A stretch of DNA of 64,000 bases from Pseudomonas sp. RIT288 (GCF_000631985.1 NZ_JFYN01000005.1:186001-250000); one strand, 5' to 3'; positions 10,082 to 27,266 are shown, counted from the first letter of the stretch. The notes: a model not told the origin generated them from the sequence alone. Numbers and translations: made by a program.

Positions 10082-12598
10082 TCAGAGGCTGCGAGCAACC
10101 TGAACCTTCTCGAAGACTTCGATCTTGTCACCGACTTTGACGTCGTTGTAGCTCTTCACGCCGATACCGCATTCCATGCCGGCACGTACTTCGGAAGCGT
10201 CATCCTTGAAGCGGCGCAGGGATTCCAGCTCGCCTTCGAAGATAACGATGTCTTCACGCAGTACACGGATCGGACGGTTACGGTGCACAACACCTTCGAT
10301 CACCATGCAACCGGCGATCGCGCCAAACTTCGGCGAACGGAACACGTCGCGCACTTCGGCCACGCCCAGGATGTTCTCGCGAACATCGCTGCCGAGCATG
10401 CCGGTCAGGGCTTTCTTGACGTCTTCGATGATGTCGTAGATCACGTTGTAGTAACGCATGTCCAGACCTTCCTGCTCGACGATCTTCCGTGCGCCAGCAT
10501 CGGCACGCACGTTGAAGCCGAACAGTACAGCGTTGGAAGCCAGTGCCAGGTTGGCGTCGGATTCGGTGATACCACCGACACCGCCACCGACTACGCGCAC
10601 TTGCACTTCGTCGTTGCCCAGGCCGTTCAGAGCGCCCTGCAAAGCTTCCAGCGAACCACGGACGTCGGATTTGAGGACGATGTTGAGCGTCTTCTTCTCT
10701 TCCTGGCCCATGTTTTCGAAGATGTTTTCCAGCTTGCCGGCGTGAGCGCGAGCCAGTTTGACTTCGCGGAACTTGCCTTGACGGAACAGAGCCACTTCAC
10801 GGGCTTTCTTCTCGTCGGCAACCACGCTCATCTCGTCGCCAGCGTCCGGCGTACCGTCAAGACCCAGGATCTCGACCGGAATGGCCGGACCTGCTTCCTT
10901 GATCGGCTTGCCGTTCTCGTCGAGCATGGCGCGCACGCGGCCATAGTTCGAGCCGACCAGCACCATGTCGCCTTGACGCAGCGTACCGTCCTGAACCAGC
11001 ACGGTGGCCACCGGGCCACGGCCCTTGTCCAGACGCGATTCGACTACAACACCACGGCCAGGAGCCGATGGAGTGGCGGTCAGTTCGAGCACTTCGGCTT
11101 GCAGCAGAACGGCTTCGAGCAGTTCGTCAACGCCGGTACCCATTTTCGCCGAAACCGGTACGAATGGCGTATCGCCGCCCCACTCTTCGGAAGTCACGCC
11201 GTGAACCGACAGTTCGCTACGGATGCGATCGAGGTCGGCACCTGGCTTGTCGATCTTGTTCACCGCAACCACCAGAGGAACGCCAGCCGCCTGAGCGTGC
11301 TGAACAGCCTCGATGGTTTGCGGCATCACGCCGTCGTCCGCCGCAACCACCAGGATCACGATGTCGGTCGCCTTGGCACCACGGGCACGCATTGCGGTAA
11401 ACGCAGCGTGACCAGGGGTGTCGAGGAACGTCACCATGCCGCGGTCGGTTTCAACGTGGTAGGCGCCGATGTGCTGGGTAATGCCGCCGGCTTCGCCTGC
11501 TGCTACCTTGGCACGACGGATGTAGTCGAGCAGGGAAGTCTTACCGTGGTCAACGTGGCCCATGACGGTCACGACGGGTGCACGGGAAACTGCCTCACCT
11601 TCAAACTTCAGGGACTCGGCCAGGGAATCTTCCAGGGCGGTGTCACTGACCAGGGTCACTTTGTGGCCCAGCTCTTCAGCTACCAGTTGAGCAGTTTCCT
11701 GATCGAGAACCTGGTTGATGGTCGCTGGAGTGCCCAGTTTGAACATGAACTTGATGATTTCAGCAGCCTTGACCGACATCTGCTGGGCGAGATCGCCAAC
11801 AGTGATGGTCTCGCCGATCTTCACTTCACGCACGACAGGACCGGTAGGGTTCTGGAAACCGTGAGCGTTGCGCTTCTTCAGCTTGGCCTTGCCGCGACCA
11901 CCACGACGGAAGCCATCGCTTTCTTCGTCGGTAGTGCGTGGCGCCACACGTGGAGCCGGCGCTTTTTCTTTGACCGATGCGCGATGCGGAGCGTTTTTGC
12001 GCTCGCCATCGCCACCACCGCGACGATTGTTATCGTCGGCACGTGGTTTGTCCGGGCGGCGCTGTTCGTCACGCTTGCGAGTGTCGGCAGCTGGCGCAGC
12101 AGCAACCGGCGCGGCGTCGCGCACAGGTTCAGCGACCGGCGCAGGAGCTGCAACAGCTTCGGCAGGAGCGGACGGCGCAGCAGCAGGCTGGCGACGCGCT
12201 TCTTCTTCAGCGCGCTGCTTGGCTTCTTCTTCAGCCTTCTGACGGGCAGCATTTTCTACTGCGCGACGCTCTTCCAGTTCACGCTTGCGCTCGGCTTCGA
12301 TTTCTTCCGGGCTACGCTGTACGAAAACTTTCTTTTTGCGAACTTCAACGCTGATGCTCTTGCTACCAGCCACACGCAGGGTGCTGGTGGTTTTACGCTG
12401 CAGCGTGATCTTGCGTGGTTCTTCCACTTTCGCCTTGTGGCTGCTCTTCAAGTGAGTCAGCAGGGATTGCTTCTCACTGTCAGTCACATTTTCTTCGGCG
12501 GCGGTGTGCGGCAGACCTGCCTCACGCATCTGCTGCAACAGGCGCTCTACCGGTGTTTTGACCTCATCGGCCAGTTGTTTCACCGTGACTTGCGTCAT
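10082..12598 (-). CDS. infB: Translation initiation factor IF-2
   Basis: A GTPase that delivers fMet-tRNA to the 30S subunit, 838 residues. An IF2_N domain covers residues 1-50, a long charged Ala/Pro/Arg/Glu linker about 95-245, a second IF2_N segment about 255-310, and the G domain starts near 340. G1 GHVDHGKT is at 347-354, G3 DTPGH at 393-397 and G4 NKID at 447-450. The C-terminal beta-barrel and fMet-binding domains follow. It sits 27 bases downstream of nusA. Confidence 0.98.
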   Translation of the reverse strand: MTQVTVKQLADEVKTPVERLLQQMREAGLPHTAAEENVTDSEKQSLLTHLKSSHKAKVEEPRKITLQRKTTSTLRVAGSKSISVEVRKKKVFVQRSPEEIEAERKRELEERRAVENAARQKAEEEAKQRAEEEARRQPAAAPSAPAEAVAAPAPVAEPVRDAAPVAAAPAADTRKRDEQRRPDKPRADDNNRRGGGDGERKNAPHRASVKEKAPAPRVAPRTTDEESDGFRRGGRGKAKLKKRNAHGFQNPTGPVVREVKIGETITVGDLAQQMSVKAAEIIKFMFKLGTPATINQVLDQETAQLVAEELGHKVTLVSDTALEDSLAESLKFEGEAVSRAPVVTVMGHVDHGKTSLLDYIRRAKVAAGEAGGITQHIGAYHVETDRGMVTFLDTPGHAAFTAMRARGAKATDIVILVVAADDGVMPQTIEAVQHAQAAGVPLVVAVNKIDKPGADLDRIRSELSVHGVTSEEWGGDTPFVPVSAKMGTGVDELLEAVLLQAEVLELTATPSAPGRGVVVESRLDKGRGPVATVLVQDGTLRQGDMVLVGSNYGRVRAMLDENGKPIKEAGPAIPVEILGLDGTPDAGDEMSVVADEKKAREVALFRQGKFREVKLARAHAGKLENIFENMGQEEKKTLNIVLKSDVRGSLEALQGALNGLGNDEVQVRVVGGGVGGITESDANLALASNAVLFGFNVRADAGARKIVEQEGLDMRYYNVIYDIIEDVKKALTGMLGSDVRENILGVAEVRDVFRSPKFGAIAGCMVIEGVVHRNRPIRVLREDIVIFEGELESLRRFKDDASEVRAGMECGIGVKSYNDVKVGDKIEVFEKVQVARSL

Positions 12599-12625
12599 GC
12601 ACTTCTCTCCTCAGGCCGCGCCTAA

Positions 12626-14107
12626 TTACTCGAACCAGTGGGCTCGGGCGGCCATGATCAACTTGCCGGCACGATCATCGTCAATGCCGTCGATGTCGAG
12701 CAGGTCGTCAATAGACTGCTCGGCCAGGTCTTCGCGGGTAATTACGCCGCGCACCGCCAGTTCCATCGCCAAATCCTTGTCCATACCCTCAAGCGAGAGC
12801 AGGTCTTCGGCCGGATGGGCGTCTGCCAGCTTTTCCTCAGTAGCGATGGCTTTGGTCAACAAACGATCCTTGGCACGAGCGCGAAGCTCGTTGACGATAT
12901 CTTCGTCAAAGCCGTCGATGTTGAGCATTTCTTCCAACGGTACGTAGGCAATCTCTTCCAGGCTGGTGAAGCCTTCATCTACCAGCACCTGAGCCAGCTC
13001 TTCGTCGACTTCCAGCTCGTCGATGAAGTTGCGCAGGATGTCACCGGTTTCTGCTTGCTGCTTAGCCTGGATGTCCGATTCGGTCATCACGTTCAGGGTC
13101 CAGCCAGTCAACTGGCTCGCCAGACGCACGTTCTGACCACCCCGACCGATGGCCTGAGCCAGATTGTCTGCGCCAACGGCGATGTCCATTGCATGGGCAT
13201 CTTCGTCAACGATAATGGCCGCCACTTCTGCCGGCGACATGGCATTGATCACGAACTGCGCCGGGTTATCGTCCCACAGGACGATATCGACACGCTCGCC
13301 ACCCAACTCGCCCGACACGGCCTGGACGCGCGAACCGCGCATACCGATGCACGCGCCCTGCGGGTCGATGCGTTTGTCCTTGGAACGGACAGCGATCTTG
13401 GCACGCGAACCCGGATCACGGGACGCCGCCATTACTTCGATCAGGCCTTCAGCGATTTCCGGCACTTCGATACGGAACAGCTCGATCAGCATTTCCGGCG
13501 CGGTACGCGACAGGATCAGCTGCGGGCCGCGGTTCTCGGTGCGGATTTCCTTGAGCAGTGCACGCAGACGCACACCGACACGGAAGGTTTCGCGAGAAAT
13601 GATGTCTTCACGGGCCAGCAACGCTTCAGCGTTGTTGCCCAGATCGACGATCACGTTGTCGCGGGTGACTTTCTTCACGGTGCCGGAGATGATTTCTCCC
13701 AGGCGCTCGCGATAGGCGTCGACCACTTGAGCGCGCTCGGCTTCACGCACTTTCTGCACGATGACCTGTTTGGCGGTCTGTGCAGCAATGCGGCCGAACT
13801 CGATGGATTCGATCTTTTCTTCGACGACGTCGCCGACCTTGGCGCCCGGATGCGTTTCGGCAACCTTGCTTGGCCAGGTTTCGATCGCAGGATCGTCGAG
13901 ATCATTCTCTTCGACGACTGTCCAGCGACGGAAAGTCTCGTAGGAACCGGTGTGGCGGTTGATTTCCACACGCAGGTCAACTTCGTCTTCAAAACGCTTT
14001 TTGGTAGCAGTGGCCAGAGCCAGCTCCAGCGCTTCAAAAATCACGCTTGCCGGTACGCCCTTTTCATTGGATACCGACTCAACAACCAGCAGTACTTCTT
14101 TGCTCAT
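12626..14107 (-). CDS. nusA: Transcription termination/antitermination protein NusA
   Basis: 493 residues from [18 protein letters not shown]; seven upstream codons in frame are not part of the family. The N-terminal RNA-polymerase-binding domain covers about 1-125, S1 about 135-200 ([18 protein letters not shown]), and the paired KH domains about 230-345 ([29 protein letters not shown]). Two acidic C-terminal repeats ([15 protein letters not shown] and [12 protein letters not shown]) follow. It modulates pausing, intrinsic termination and antitermination on rRNA operons. Confidence 0.98.
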   Translation of the reverse strand: MSKEVLLVVESVSNEKGVPASVIFEALELALATATKKRFEDEVDLRVEINRHTGSYETFRRWTVVEENDLDDPAIETWPSKVAETHPGAKVGDVVEEKIESIEFGRIAAQTAKQVIVQKVREAERAQVVDAYRERLGEIISGTVKKVTRDNVIVDLGNNAEALLAREDIISRETFRVGVRLRALLKEIRTENRGPQLILSRTAPEMLIELFRIEVPEIAEGLIEVMAASRDPGSRAKIAVRSKDKRIDPQGACIGMRGSRVQAVSGELGGERVDIVLWDDNPAQFVINAMSPAEVAAIIVDEDAHAMDIAVGADNLAQAIGRGGQNVRLASQLTGWTLNVMTESDIQAKQQAETGDILRNFIDELEVDEELAQVLVDEGFTSLEEIAYVPLEEMLNIDGFDEDIVNELRARAKDRLLTKAIATEEKLADAHPAEDLLSLEGMDKDLAMELAVRGVITREDLAEQSIDDLLDIDGIDDDRAGKLIMAARAHWFE

Positions 14108-14154
14108 CGTACGCCTCGCCTTTCGCAAGCCATTGGATCCGCGGGATCCGCGTC

Positions 14155-14613
14155 TCAGTCAAAACTGGGAATAATGTTGGCCTTGTCGATCATATCGATC
14201 GGCAACAGGAATTCATGGTCTTCTACCTGCACCACGACATCCTGTTCTTCTACACCGCGCAGAAGGCCCTGAAAGTTGCGTCGACCTTCAAAAGGCGAGC
14301 GCAGCTTGATCTTCACTTGTTCACCGGCAAATTTTGCAAACTGCTCAAGAGTGAACAGTGGGCGTTCCATGCCAGGCGAGGAAACTTCGAGGGTGTATTC
14401 AACGGAGATCGGATCTTCAACATCCAGAACACCGCTGATCTGACGGCTGACAATGGCGCAATCGTCCACCAGCACGCCACCCTCTTTATCGATATAAACA
14501 CGCAACATCGAGTGACGACCTTGAGCCGAAAACTCGATACCCCAGCATTCATAGCCTAGGGCCACGACCACCGGGGCCAACAAGGCCTGCAACTCTTCTA
14601 GCTTGCTCGACAC
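14155..14613 (-). CDS. rimP: Ribosome maturation factor RimP
   Basis: A 152-residue late 30S assembly factor. The start is taken as the GTG of [15 protein letters not shown] because GAGGGGG lies six bases upstream; an in-frame ATG six codons earlier lacks such a site. Family hallmarks include [21 protein letters not shown] and [13 protein letters not shown]. It heads the rimP-nusA-infB group, just after the initiator tRNA gene, the same arrangement as metY-rimP-nusA in E. coli. Confidence 0.95.
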   Translation of the reverse strand: MSSKLEELQALLAPVVVALGYECWGIEFSAQGRHSMLRVYIDKEGGVLVDDCAIVSRQISGVLDVEDPISVEYTLEVSSPGMERPLFTLEQFAKFAGEQVKIKLRSPFEGRRNFQGLLRGVEEQDVVVQVEDHEFLLPIDMIDKANIIPSFD

Positions 14614-14721
14614 CTGAACCCCCTCGTGCATGTAAATGCATGCGCTGCAAAATAAAAAAATGGGCGAAACGCCCATCCTTGAAACGCCGTCGAACAGCGG
14701 CGCAGAAAGTGTCCAGCTAAC

Positions 14722-14746
14722 AAAAAGCCCCTGAAAAGGGGCTCCT
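14722..14746 (-). terminator. Terminator after tRNA-fMet
   Basis: On the minus strand AGCCCC-TTTTC-AGGGGCT is followed by TTTTTG, a compact intrinsic terminator between tRNA-fMet and rimP. Some readthrough into rimP-nusA-infB is expected from the E. coli parallel. Confidence 0.8.
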
Positions 14747-14751
14747 TAAAC

Positions 14752-14828
<77 letters not shown>

Positions 14829-14889
14829 ACAAAGCTGGGGCGGAAGTATACGACCGATCCCTTATAGGGTCAATGTAACCTTCCACCTG

Positions 14890-14913
14890 CAAGAAAGCCC
14901 GCAACAGCGGGCT
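14890..14913 (-). terminator. Hairpin between tRNA-Leu and tRNA-fMet
   Basis: AGCCCGC-loop-GCGGGCT followed on the minus strand by TTTCTT. It resembles a weak terminator or a processing hairpin downstream of tRNA-Leu. Confidence 0.7.
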
Positions 14914-14925
14914 CTCCTGACTAAT

Positions 14926-15011
14926 TGGTACCGAGAAGGGGACTCGAACCCCTACACCCTATGGGCACAACCACCTCAAGGTTGCGTGTCTACCAATTCC
15001 ACCACCTCGGC
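14926..15011 (-). tRNA. tRNA-Leu (GAG anticodon)
   Basis: 86 bases with the long variable arm expected for leucine tRNAs. It starts GCCGAGGTGGTGGAATTGG on the minus strand, has loop CTTGAGG giving anticodon GAG, and ends ...TCTCGGTACCA with an encoded CCA. It lies directly downstream of secG, as in many gamma-proteobacteria. Confidence 0.96.
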
Positions 15012-15033
15012 AAAACTACGTTTGAAACTCTTC

Positions 15034-15420
15034 TTACTTCTGCTCTTGAGCTGGAGGTACGTCAGTCGCTGGAGTAGCCGACTTTTGCTCTTGAAGCACC
15101 GGGACATCATCAGAAGCCGGTTGTTGTTGCTTAGGTACTTCCAACACTGCTGGATCTGGCAAACCTGCTTGAGTCAGCTGATGAGCCTTCTCTTTAGCAA
15201 AGTAACCTAACCCCAAGCTGGTTATGAAGAAACCGGCGGCAAGTATAGCAGTAAACTTACTAAGAAAGGTAGAGGAACCTTGGCTTCCGAACACAGTATT
15301 TGAAGCACCTGCTCCGAAAGACGCGCCAGCGTCCGCACCTTTACCCTGCTGCAGCAAAACCAGAGCAACTACGCCCAATGCACCCAGCAGATGAAAAACG
15401 ACTACGACTGTTTCCAGCAT
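15034..15420 (-). CDS. secG: Protein-export membrane protein SecG
   Basis: The small SecYEG translocon subunit, 128 residues from [16 protein letters not shown]; the 16 codons before it belong to the tpiA 3' end. Two membrane helices lie at about residues 3-22 and 52-72, separated by the conserved cytoplasmic loop [22 protein letters not shown] Pro/Gln/Ala-rich hydrophilic tail of about 45 residues ends the protein; such tails vary in length between species. Four bases separate it from tpiA. Confidence 0.95.
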   Translation of the reverse strand: MLETVVVVFHLLGALGVVALVLLQQGKGADAGASFGAGASNTVFGSQGSSTFLSKFTAILAAGFFITSLGLGYFAKEKAHQLTQAGLPDPAVLEVPKQQQPASDDVPVLQEQKSATPATDVPPAQEQK

Positions 15421-15424
15421 TTTT

Positions 15425-16180
15425 TCAGTTTCCCGCGGCGCGACAAATCGCACCGAACTCATCTGCATTCAGGGAGGCTCCACCAATGAGCCCCCCATCG
15501 ATATCCGGCATGCCGAACAGTTCGACCGCATTGGCCGCCTTCACGCTGCCGCCGTATAGAAGCCGCACACCTCGTGCGACTTCAGAATTCTCTGCCGCCA
15601 ACTGCTCGCGAATGGCTTTATGCACATCCTGAGCCTGTTGCGGCGTTGCAGTCAGTCCGGTACCAATGGCCCAGACAGGCTCGTAAGCAATGACTGCCTT
15701 GGCAAAGGCACCAACACCCAGCTCCTCGATGATGCTGCCCAGCTGACGCCCGACAACCTCAAGAGTTTTTCCGGCTTCGCGCTGTTCGAGGGTTTCCCCT
15801 ACACACAACACCGGAATCAAGCCACATGCCTGTGCCGCTGCGAACTTGCGATTCAGCATTCCGTCTCGCTCGCCCATTATCTGGCGGCGTTCGGAGTGCC
15901 CGACAAGCACCAGGGAACAACCTGCATCCACCAACTGACTCGGTGCAATTTCACCGGTCAATGCACCTTGCATGGATTCCACCGCAGAATTCTGCGCACC
16001 GACCGAAATCGATTTACCTTTCAAGCCATCAATCACTTGATTGATATGCAAGCAAGGCGGGAATACCGCGACATCAACACCGCTTGGCAAGGCCAGATGA
16101 CGAAGGCCGTTGATCAGCTCAGCGACGCTGGCGCGGGTACCGTGCATCTTCCAGTTACCAGCTACCATAGGGCGACGCAT
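15425..16180 (-). CDS. tpiA: Triosephosphate isomerase
   Basis: A 251-residue glycolytic TIM barrel interconverting DHAP and glyceraldehyde-3-phosphate. The N-terminus [14 protein letters not shown] carries the substrate-binding Asn and Lys. The electrophilic His is in VLVGHSERR and the catalytic Glu in [28 protein letters not shown] is the phosphate-binding motif. It is placed between glmM and secG. Confidence 0.98.
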   Translation of the reverse strand: MRRPMVAGNWKMHGTRASVAELINGLRHLALPSGVDVAVFPPCLHINQVIDGLKGKSISVGAQNSAVESMQGALTGEIAPSQLVDAGCSLVLVGHSERRQIMGERDGMLNRKFAAAQACGLIPVLCVGETLEQREAGKTLEVVGRQLGSIIEELGVGAFAKAVIAYEPVWAIGTGLTATPQQAQDVHKAIREQLAAENSEVARGVRLLYGGSVKAANAVELFGMPDIDGGLIGGASLNADEFGAICRAAGN

Positions 16181-16245
16181 GCTGTACCTCGTCGGTCAAA
16201 GTGGGCGCAGATGTTACCCAACACAATCATGGCTGGCAAGCCGAA

Positions 16246-17583
16246 TCAGGCAGAAACTTCACTTACCAGTTTTGCCAGTTCTTCGGCATAGGTACGAACC
16301 TGAGTTTCATCCTCACCTTCGACCATTACGCGCACCAAAGGCTCTGTACCGGACTTGCGCAAAAGTACCCGGCCACGCCCCGCCATCGCCTGGGTGACAC
16401 GCGCACTGGCTTCCTTGACAGCCGGATGCTCAAGCGGGCTTTCGCCGCCACCGAAACGCACGTTGATCAGCACCTGAGGGCACTTGCGCAAGGCCTGCCG
16501 CGTTTGCGCCAACCCTTCATTGCGAGCCTTCAGTGCCATCAGCACCTGGAGCGCAGCAATGATCGCATCACCGGTGGTGGTGTGATTGAAGCAGACGATA
16601 TGCCCCGAGTTCTCACCACCGACCAGCCAGTTACGCTCGAGCAGCTCAGCGATCACATAACGGTCGCCTACGTTGGCGCGAATGAACGGAATCGAGAGCT
16701 CAGCAAGTGCCAGCTCCAGCCCCAGGTTGCTCATCAGCGTGCCGACTACGCCGCCCTGCAATTTGCCACGCCCGTGCAGATCACGCGCGATGATGAACAG
16801 CAACTCGTCACCATCAACGATGGCGCCCGTATGATCAACCATCAGCACCCGATCACCGTCACCGTCAAAAGCGATACCCAGATCAGCGTGCTCAGCGAGA
16901 ACCGCGGCCTGCAGCTGACCCATATGAGTCGAGCCGCAATTGTCATTGATGTTCAGACCGTTGGGCTGAGCCGACAGCACGACCACTTCCGCACCCAACT
17001 CACGGAACACACTCGGAGCAACCTTGTAGGTAGCACCGTGTGCACAGTCGATCACGATCTTCATACCGGAAAAACTGGTACCGGTCGGTACACTGCTTTT
17101 GCAGAATTCGATGTAGCGGCCGGAGGCGTCATTGATGCGCGACACTTTGCCGATCTTGCTCGACTCAACCACAGTCATCGGGGTATCGAGCAATTCTTCG
17201 ATCATCAACTCCAACTCATCAGGCAGCTTGGTGCCCTTGCCGGAGAAGAACTTGATGCCGTTATCGTCGTGCGGGTTGTGCGAAGCACTGATCACGATCC
17301 CGGCCTCGGCCTGGAACGTGCGCGCCAGATAGGCAATCGCCGGAGTCGGCATCGGACCGAGCAGCATCACATCGGCGCCCGCTGACGTCAGGCCTGCTTC
17401 AAGCGCCGATTCGAACATGTAGCCAGAGATGCGCGTGTCCTTGCCGACCAGCACCTTGCAGGCGCCCATCTTGCGAAAGGCCATACCCGCCGCCCAGCCG
17501 AGCTTGAGCATGAAGTCAGGAGTGATCGGATATTCACCGACACGACCACGAATACCGTCAGTACCAAAGTATTTCTTGCTCAT
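16246..17583 (-). CDS. glmM: Phosphoglucosamine mutase
   Basis: Interconverts glucosamine-6-P and glucosamine-1-P for UDP-GlcNAc, peptidoglycan and LPS synthesis. 445 residues; the catalytic phosphoserine loop is [18 protein letters not shown], the metal-binding loop [14 protein letters not shown], the sugar-binding loop GGENSGH and the phosphate-binding loop [16 protein letters not shown]. The start [17 protein letters not shown] is standard. Confidence 0.98.
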   Translation of the reverse strand: MSKKYFGTDGIRGRVGEYPITPDFMLKLGWAAGMAFRKMGACKVLVGKDTRISGYMFESALEAGLTSAGADVMLLGPMPTPAIAYLARTFQAEAGIVISASHNPHDDNGIKFFSGKGTKLPDELELMIEELLDTPMTVVESSKIGKVSRINDASGRYIEFCKSSVPTGTSFSGMKIVIDCAHGATYKVAPSVFRELGAEVVVLSAQPNGLNINDNCGSTHMGQLQAAVLAEHADLGIAFDGDGDRVLMVDHTGAIVDGDELLFIIARDLHGRGKLQGGVVGTLMSNLGLELALAELSIPFIRANVGDRYVIAELLERNWLVGGENSGHIVCFNHTTTGDAIIAALQVLMALKARNEGLAQTRQALRKCPQVLINVRFGGGESPLEHPAVKEASARVTQAMAGRGRVLLRKSGTEPLVRVMVEGEDETQVRTYAEELAKLVSEVSA

Positions 17584-17599
17584 AAGTGCTCCATCATTC

Positions 17600-18451
17600 T
17601 TATTCGGCTGATTCCACGGCCGCGAGCATGCGCACCACGTCTACCGTTTCCGCCACATCATGGACGCGCAATATACGCGCTCCCTTCACCGAAGCGAGTG
17701 CTGCGAGAGCCAGCCCACCATACAGACGCTCACCCACGGGGCGGTTCAACGCGTGGCCAATCATGCTTTTGCGTGAGACACCGACCAATAGCGGACGCCC
17801 CAGCGCGTGCAGAGCTTCCATATGCTTGAACAAGCTTAAATTGTGCTGCAGGGTTTTCGCGAAACCGAAACCGGGATCAAGAATGATCCGCTCGGCAGGA
17901 ATACCCGCCACCGCACATTGAGTCATGCGCTCTGCCAGAAACTCTCCCACTTCCCGGGTAACGTCCTGATAATGCGGATTGTCCTGCATGTCACCCGGCT
18001 CGCCGAGCATGTGCATCAGGCAGACCGGCAACCCGGTCGCGGCTGCGGCATCCAGCGCGCCATCGCGGCGCAGCGAGCGCACATCATTGATCAACCCGGC
18101 ACCCAGGCGCGCCGTTTCACGCATCACCGCAGGTGTCGAAGTATCAACCGAGATGACCACATCCAGCTCGCGATTGACCAACTCCACGACTGGAGCTACG
18201 CGCTCCAACTCTTCCAGGGGCGAAACCGCTCGAGCGCCAGGCCGGGTCGATTCGCCGCCGACATCGATCAGCGTCGCACCAGCAGCCACCATGGCTTCGG
18301 CGTGACGCAAGGCCACGTCGAGCTGGTTGTACCGGCCGCCGTCTGAAAAAGAGTCGGGAGTGACATTGAGAATGCCCATGACATGCGTCCGGGCCAAATC
18401 AAGAACCCGGTTGCCGCAAGGCAACCGGGTCAGGGACTGTACAGAAGTCAT
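17600..18451 (-). CDS. folP: Dihydropteroate synthase
   Basis: Condenses p-aminobenzoate with 6-hydroxymethyl-7,8-dihydropterin diphosphate; the sulfonamide target. 283 residues with signatures [30 protein letters not shown] and the C-terminal [16 protein letters not shown]. It is nine bases downstream of ftsH and 17 upstream of glmM, as in E. coli. Confidence 0.98.
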   Translation of the reverse strand: MTSVQSLTRLPCGNRVLDLARTHVMGILNVTPDSFSDGGRYNQLDVALRHAEAMVAAGATLIDVGGESTRPGARAVSPLEELERVAPVVELVNRELDVVISVDTSTPAVMRETARLGAGLINDVRSLRRDGALDAAAATGLPVCLMHMLGEPGDMQDNPHYQDVTREVGEFLAERMTQCAVAGIPAERIILDPGFGFAKTLQHNLSLFKHMEALHALGRPLLVGVSRKSMIGHALNRPVGERLYGGLALAALASVKGARILRVHDVAETVDVVRMLAAVESAE

Positions 18452-18459
18452 TTCAAACC

Positions 18460-20376
<1,917 letters not shown>

Positions 20377-20569
20377 TTAACTACCCTCTGAAGCAAGCTC
20401 CGCTACTGGCGCGCGCTTCGCATGATATTCACCGGCCTAACTTACTACATTACCTACAACTCTGGCAGGCGCCGTCTGTAACCCTTTGTGAAACACTTTC
20501 TACACAATATTCGCTTATGCACGCGGGGCAAAATACGAAAAACCTATCGCCCCGCCAAAAAACCTCGCT

Positions 20570-21199
20570 TTACTCGTTACCACCGCGGTAACCCCAAGCC
20601 AGCATGTATTGCTCGCGGGAGCTGCCACGGGAAGAATCCGGCTTGATCATCTGGATCTTGTCGAATTTCTTGCGGGCATCCTTCAGGTAAACATCAAACC
20701 CTTCGCCCTGAAAAATCTTGATCACGAAATTGCCACCCGGTTTGAGTATCCGCTCCGCCAGATCAAGCGCCAGCTCACAAAGGAACATGGCTTTGGGCAT
20801 GTCCACTTCAGGCGTACCACTCATATTGGGGGCCATATCGGAAATCACAAGGTCAACCTGCGAATTACCCACCGCTTCAAGGATCCGCGCGAGCACTTCG
20901 TCCTCGGTGAAGTCACCCTGAATGAAGGTAACGTCCGGGATGCTGTCCATTTCCAGGATGTCAGATGCGATCAGACGCCCCTGACCGCCAATCAACCGAC
21001 TGGTGACCTGCGACCAGCCGCCAGGCGCTGCGCCCAGGTCGACAACGCTCATGCCGGAACGGATCAACTTGTATTTTTCCTGGATCTCCAGAAGCTTGTA
21101 ACTCGCACGCGAGCGGTAGCCATCCTTCTGCGCCTGCTTCACATAAGGATCGTTGACATGTCGTTTCAGCCAACCAAGGCTTGTCTTGGAACGCGCCAT
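20570..21199 (-). CDS. rlmE: 23S rRNA 2'-O-ribose U2552 methyltransferase
   Basis: RlmE/FtsJ, 209 residues, modifying the 23S A-loop. The SAM-binding motif is [14 protein letters not shown]. The catalytic K-D-K-E set is represented by [32 protein letters not shown] and the Glu near the C-terminus. It is upstream of ftsH and divergent from yhbY, a conserved arrangement. Confidence 0.97.
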   Translation of the reverse strand: MARSKTSLGWLKRHVNDPYVKQAQKDGYRSRASYKLLEIQEKYKLIRSGMSVVDLGAAPGGWSQVTSRLIGGQGRLIASDILEMDSIPDVTFIQGDFTEDEVLARILEAVGNSQVDLVISDMAPNMSGTPEVDMPKAMFLCELALDLAERILKPGGNFVIKIFQGEGFDVYLKDARKKFDKIQMIKPDSSRGSSREQYMLAWGYRGGNE

Positions 21200-21300
21200 T
21201 GGGCACCTCGATAATAAGGGTCGTGATTAATTGGGCGGATCCACGAACCCTCGGGTAAAATGGCCGCCATTTTACAGAATCCAGACGAAAGGGTCAGATT

Positions 21301-21609
21301 ATGCCGCTCACTCCAGAGCAGAAGAAACAGTACAAATCCATTGGCCACCACCTCAAACCAGTTTTGACGGTGGCGGACAACGGTCTGACTGAAGGTGTAT
21401 TAGCCGAACTTGAACGCGCCCTGGCGGATCACGAGCTGATCAAGATCAAGCTCAATATCCTCGACCGCGAGTCGCGCCTGGCGCACATTGCAGAGCTGTG
21501 CAAGGTCGGCAAGGCTGACCTGGTGCAGGTCATCGGCAAGATGGCACTGGTTTATCGCAAGAACTTCAGCGTCAACAAGCAGCTGTCGAACGTTCATCGC
21601 TTCAAGTGA
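21301..21609 (+). CDS. yhbY: CRS1/YhbY-type RNA-binding protein
   Basis: A 102-residue single CRM-domain protein that associates with pre-50S ribosomes. It has the typical opening MPLTPEQKKQYKSIGHHLKPV, the central motif VADNGLTEGVLAELERAL and the hydrophobic GKMALVYRKN close to the C-terminus. It is divergent from rlmE, with about 100 bases between the starts. Confidence 0.95.
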   Translation: MPLTPEQKKQYKSIGHHLKPVLTVADNGLTEGVLAELERALADHELIKIKLNILDRESRLAHIAELCKVGKADLVQVIGKMALVYRKNFSVNKQLSNVHRFK

Positions 21610-21618
21610 TGACAAGGG

Positions 21619-22023
21619 TCAAGGGTGTGCTTCGCGCACCCTGCCACTCCATCCCGGCAGCGGTTGCAACACCAGCACCACACCGGAGAAGCCCAACACC
21701 AGAAAACTGAATTCCTGCCAGCGCTGCGCTTGCGGCCAGCCGACACGCACTGCGATAAACATCGCACACGCATACAACGCCATCAGCAACACCTGCCCGC
21801 GAAAATCCCGCCATAGACTGACAAGGCCATCGGCCTGTACCAGCACCAAAGCCTGAAAAGTCACGCATGCCGCGGCAAAACCCACCACCGGCACTTCGAA
21901 TGCATCGGCAACCTCATCGATCAGCAACGGTGCCAGGCCAATCTTGCCCAATACCGGTCGCAAACCAAGATGAATCAACCAGAAGCCGCCGACCCACAAC
22001 ATCTGGGTCAGCTGCCAAAGCAT
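21619..22023 (-). CDS. DUF4149-family membrane protein
   Basis: A 134-residue protein of unknown function with four predicted membrane helices (about 5-24, 48-66, 78-98, 105-122). The start MLWQLTQMLWVGGFW is used; the frame extends 24 codons upstream into greA. It lies downstream of greA on the same strand with a 28-base gap, a standing position for DUF4149 genes in pseudomonads. It ends nine bases from the convergent yhbY gene. Confidence 0.8.
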   Translation of the reverse strand: MLWQLTQMLWVGGFWLIHLGLRPVLGKIGLAPLLIDEVADAFEVPVVGFAAACVTFQALVLVQADGLVSLWRDFRGQVLLMALYACAMFIAVRVGWPQAQRWQEFSFLVLGFSGVVLVLQPLPGWSGRVREAHP

Positions 22024-22051
22024 GGCGCCCGCACGTAGCGGGCGCCGGCCT

Positions 22052-22524
22052 TCAGATGTGACGGACTTCGACAATCTCGTACTCGATAACGCCACTCGGC
22101 GTTTTCACGGCGACCACATCCCCCTCTTCCTTGCCGATCAAGGCGCGGGCCAGAGGCGAGCCAACCGAAATCTTGCCGAGTTTGAAGTCAGCTTCATCCT
22201 CACCCACGATGTGGTAAGTGACGCTTTCATCAGTCTCGACATTGGCGATTTCGACGGTGGTACCGAAAATCACTTTGCCAGTGTGAGGGATAGTCGTGAC
22301 ATCGATGATGACCTGATTCTGGATCCGGCCTTCGATGTCACGGATCCGCGCCTCGACCATGCCTTGCTGTTCGCGGGCAGCATGGTATTCGGCGTTTTCC
22401 TTCAGGTCACCCAACTCGCGAGCCGTACCGATATCCTGGCTGAGCTTCGGACGAACGACCTTGGTCAGATGAGCGTGTTCTTCTTCCAGGGCTTTCGCGC
22501 CCTGGACGGTCATTGGGTATTTGA

Positions 22525-22528
<4 letters not shown>
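22052..22528 (-). CDS. greA: Transcription elongation factor GreA
   Basis: 158 residues. An N-terminal coiled coil reaches into the polymerase secondary channel; its acidic tip ([18 protein letters not shown]) stimulates transcript cleavage in stalled complexes. The C-terminal FKBP-like domain contains [16 protein letters not shown]. The ATG overlaps the carB stop by four bases, linking translation elongation of the two genes. Confidence 0.98.
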
Positions 22529-25746
<3,218 letters not shown>

Positions 25747-25872
25747 GGGTTTGTCACTCAAATCCGCAGGTCAGTCGGCAAGCCGTCTTGATCGATTTCT
25801 GAAGCCCCGAGGGGCGCCACCGGTATCGGGGCCGCCCTCAAGGGCTTCTCGCTACAGTCTCAAGGCGAACGC

Positions 25873-27009
25873 TTAGCGTCGCTTGGCCATCTCGTTGATG
25901 AAGCGGTCGAACAGGGGCGCCACATCGTTCGGGCCCGGGCTCGCTTCAGGGTGGCCCTGGAAGCTGAACGCGCTCTTGTCGGTGCGCTCGATGCCTTGCA
26001 GGGTGCCGTCGAACAGCGACTTGTGGATCGCACGCACGTTGGCCGGCAGGGTCGCTTCGTCAACCGCGAAACCGTGGTTCTGGCTGGTGATCATCACGAC
26101 ACCGGTGTCCAGATCCTGTACCGGGTGGTTGGCACCGTGGTGGCCGTGGCCCATTTTCAGGGTCTTGGCGCCGGAGGCCAGAGCCAGCAGCTGGTGACCG
26201 AGGCAGATCCCGAAGACCGGAATTTCGGTTTCCAGCACTTCCTTGATCGCCTTGATCGCGTAGTCGCAAGGCTCCGGGTCACCAGGGCCGTTGGACAGGA
26301 ACACGCCGTCCGGCTTGAGTGCCAGCACGTCGGCAGCCGGGGTTTGCGCCGGCACCACAGTCACGCGGCAGCCGCGCTCGACCAGCATGCGCAGGATGTT
26401 CAGCTTGACACCGTAGTCGTAGGCGACCACGTGATATGGCAGCTCGGACGCTTCGATGGTCGCGTGGCTGTCGGTCTTCAAGTCCCAGACAGTCGAGCGC
26501 CATTCGTACTTTTCCTTGGTGCTGACGACTTTCGCCAGATCCATGCCCTTCAGGCCCGGGAAGCCCTGCGCAGCGGCAATTGCAGCTTCTTCGGAAATAT
26601 TGTCGCCGGCCATGATGCAGCCGTTCTGTGCGCCTTTTTCACGCAGGATGCGGGTCAGGCGACGGGTGTCGATACCGGCGATTGCCACAACGTTGTTGGC
26701 TTTCAGGTAGTCGGACAGGGACATCGTGTTACGCCAGTTGCTCGCTACCAGCGGCAGGTCACGGATGACCAGGCCAGCGGACCATACGCGGTCGGACTCG
26801 GCATCTTCCGGCGTGGTACCGGTGTTGCCGATGTGCGGGTAAGTCAGGGTAACGATCTGTTGGGCGTAGGAAGGATCGGTAAGGATTTCCTGATAGCCGG
26901 TCATTGCGGTGTTGAACACCACCTCACCAACGGTTTGACCGTCGGCTCCAATGGCTTCGCCGCGAAAAATGCTGCCATCAGCAAGGGCGAGTATGGCTGG
27001 CTTAGTCAA
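25873..27009 (-). CDS. carA: Carbamoyl-phosphate synthase small chain
   Basis: The glutamine amidotransferase subunit, 378 residues. The start is taken as TTG ([13 protein letters not shown]) because GGAGG lies five bases upstream; an ATG eight codons earlier has no clear ribosome-binding site. The class I amidotransferase triad is present: Cys in [15 protein letters not shown], and His and Glu in [12 protein letters not shown] terminator separates it from dapB, so carAB-greA probably has its own promoter in the 27010-27055 region or within the dapB 3' end. Confidence 0.97.
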   Translation of the reverse strand: MTKPAILALADGSIFRGEAIGADGQTVGEVVFNTAMTGYQEILTDPSYAQQIVTLTYPHIGNTGTTPEDAESDRVWSAGLVIRDLPLVASNWRNTMSLSDYLKANNVVAIAGIDTRRLTRILREKGAQNGCIMAGDNISEEAAIAAAQGFPGLKGMDLAKVVSTKEKYEWRSTVWDLKTDSHATIEASELPYHVVAYDYGVKLNILRMLVERGCRVTVVPAQTPAADVLALKPDGVFLSNGPGDPEPCDYAIKAIKEVLETEIPVFGICLGHQLLALASGAKTLKMGHGHHGANHPVQDLDTGVVMITSQNHGFAVDEATLPANVRAIHKSLFDGTLQGIERTDKSAFSFQGHPEASPGPNDVAPLFDRFINEMAKRR

Positions 27010-27054
27010 GAAGACCTCCCGTAAATAACGCATGAAAGGGCAATCGCAGGTTGT

Positions 27055-27096
27055 AAAAAAGCGGAGTGACGTATGGACACGTCACCCCGCTTCTTC
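27055..27096 (-). terminator. dapB rho-independent terminator
   Basis: On the minus strand GCGGGGTGACGTGT-CCAT-ACGTCACTCCGC is followed by TTTTTTAC: a 12-14 bp stem with a U-tract, between dapB and carA. Confidence 0.88.
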
Positions 27097-27266
27097 ACTG
27101 AATTATTCTGCGCGCTTTTAGTGGACACACTAAAGCTGTAGCTTACAGAAAAAGGCTTTTTTGGTCCACCGCTAAAGAGCCTAAAAGGCCGGAGAATGCG
27201 ACAGGGCGTCACGCGGTGCAGAAAAACCAGCGCAAACCGGGCGTTTACGCTGGGTAAAACAGTCAA

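Noticed and set aside
10031..12625. 864-codon open frame on the plus strand opposite infB
   Set aside because: Shadow of infB. Its composition (very rich in His, Gln, Phe) is typical of antisense translation of GC-rich genes.
12638..14272. 544-codon open frame opposite nusA, and similar long frames opposite carB, dnaK, dnaJ and dld
   Set aside because: All mirror conserved genes with complete domains on the other strand.
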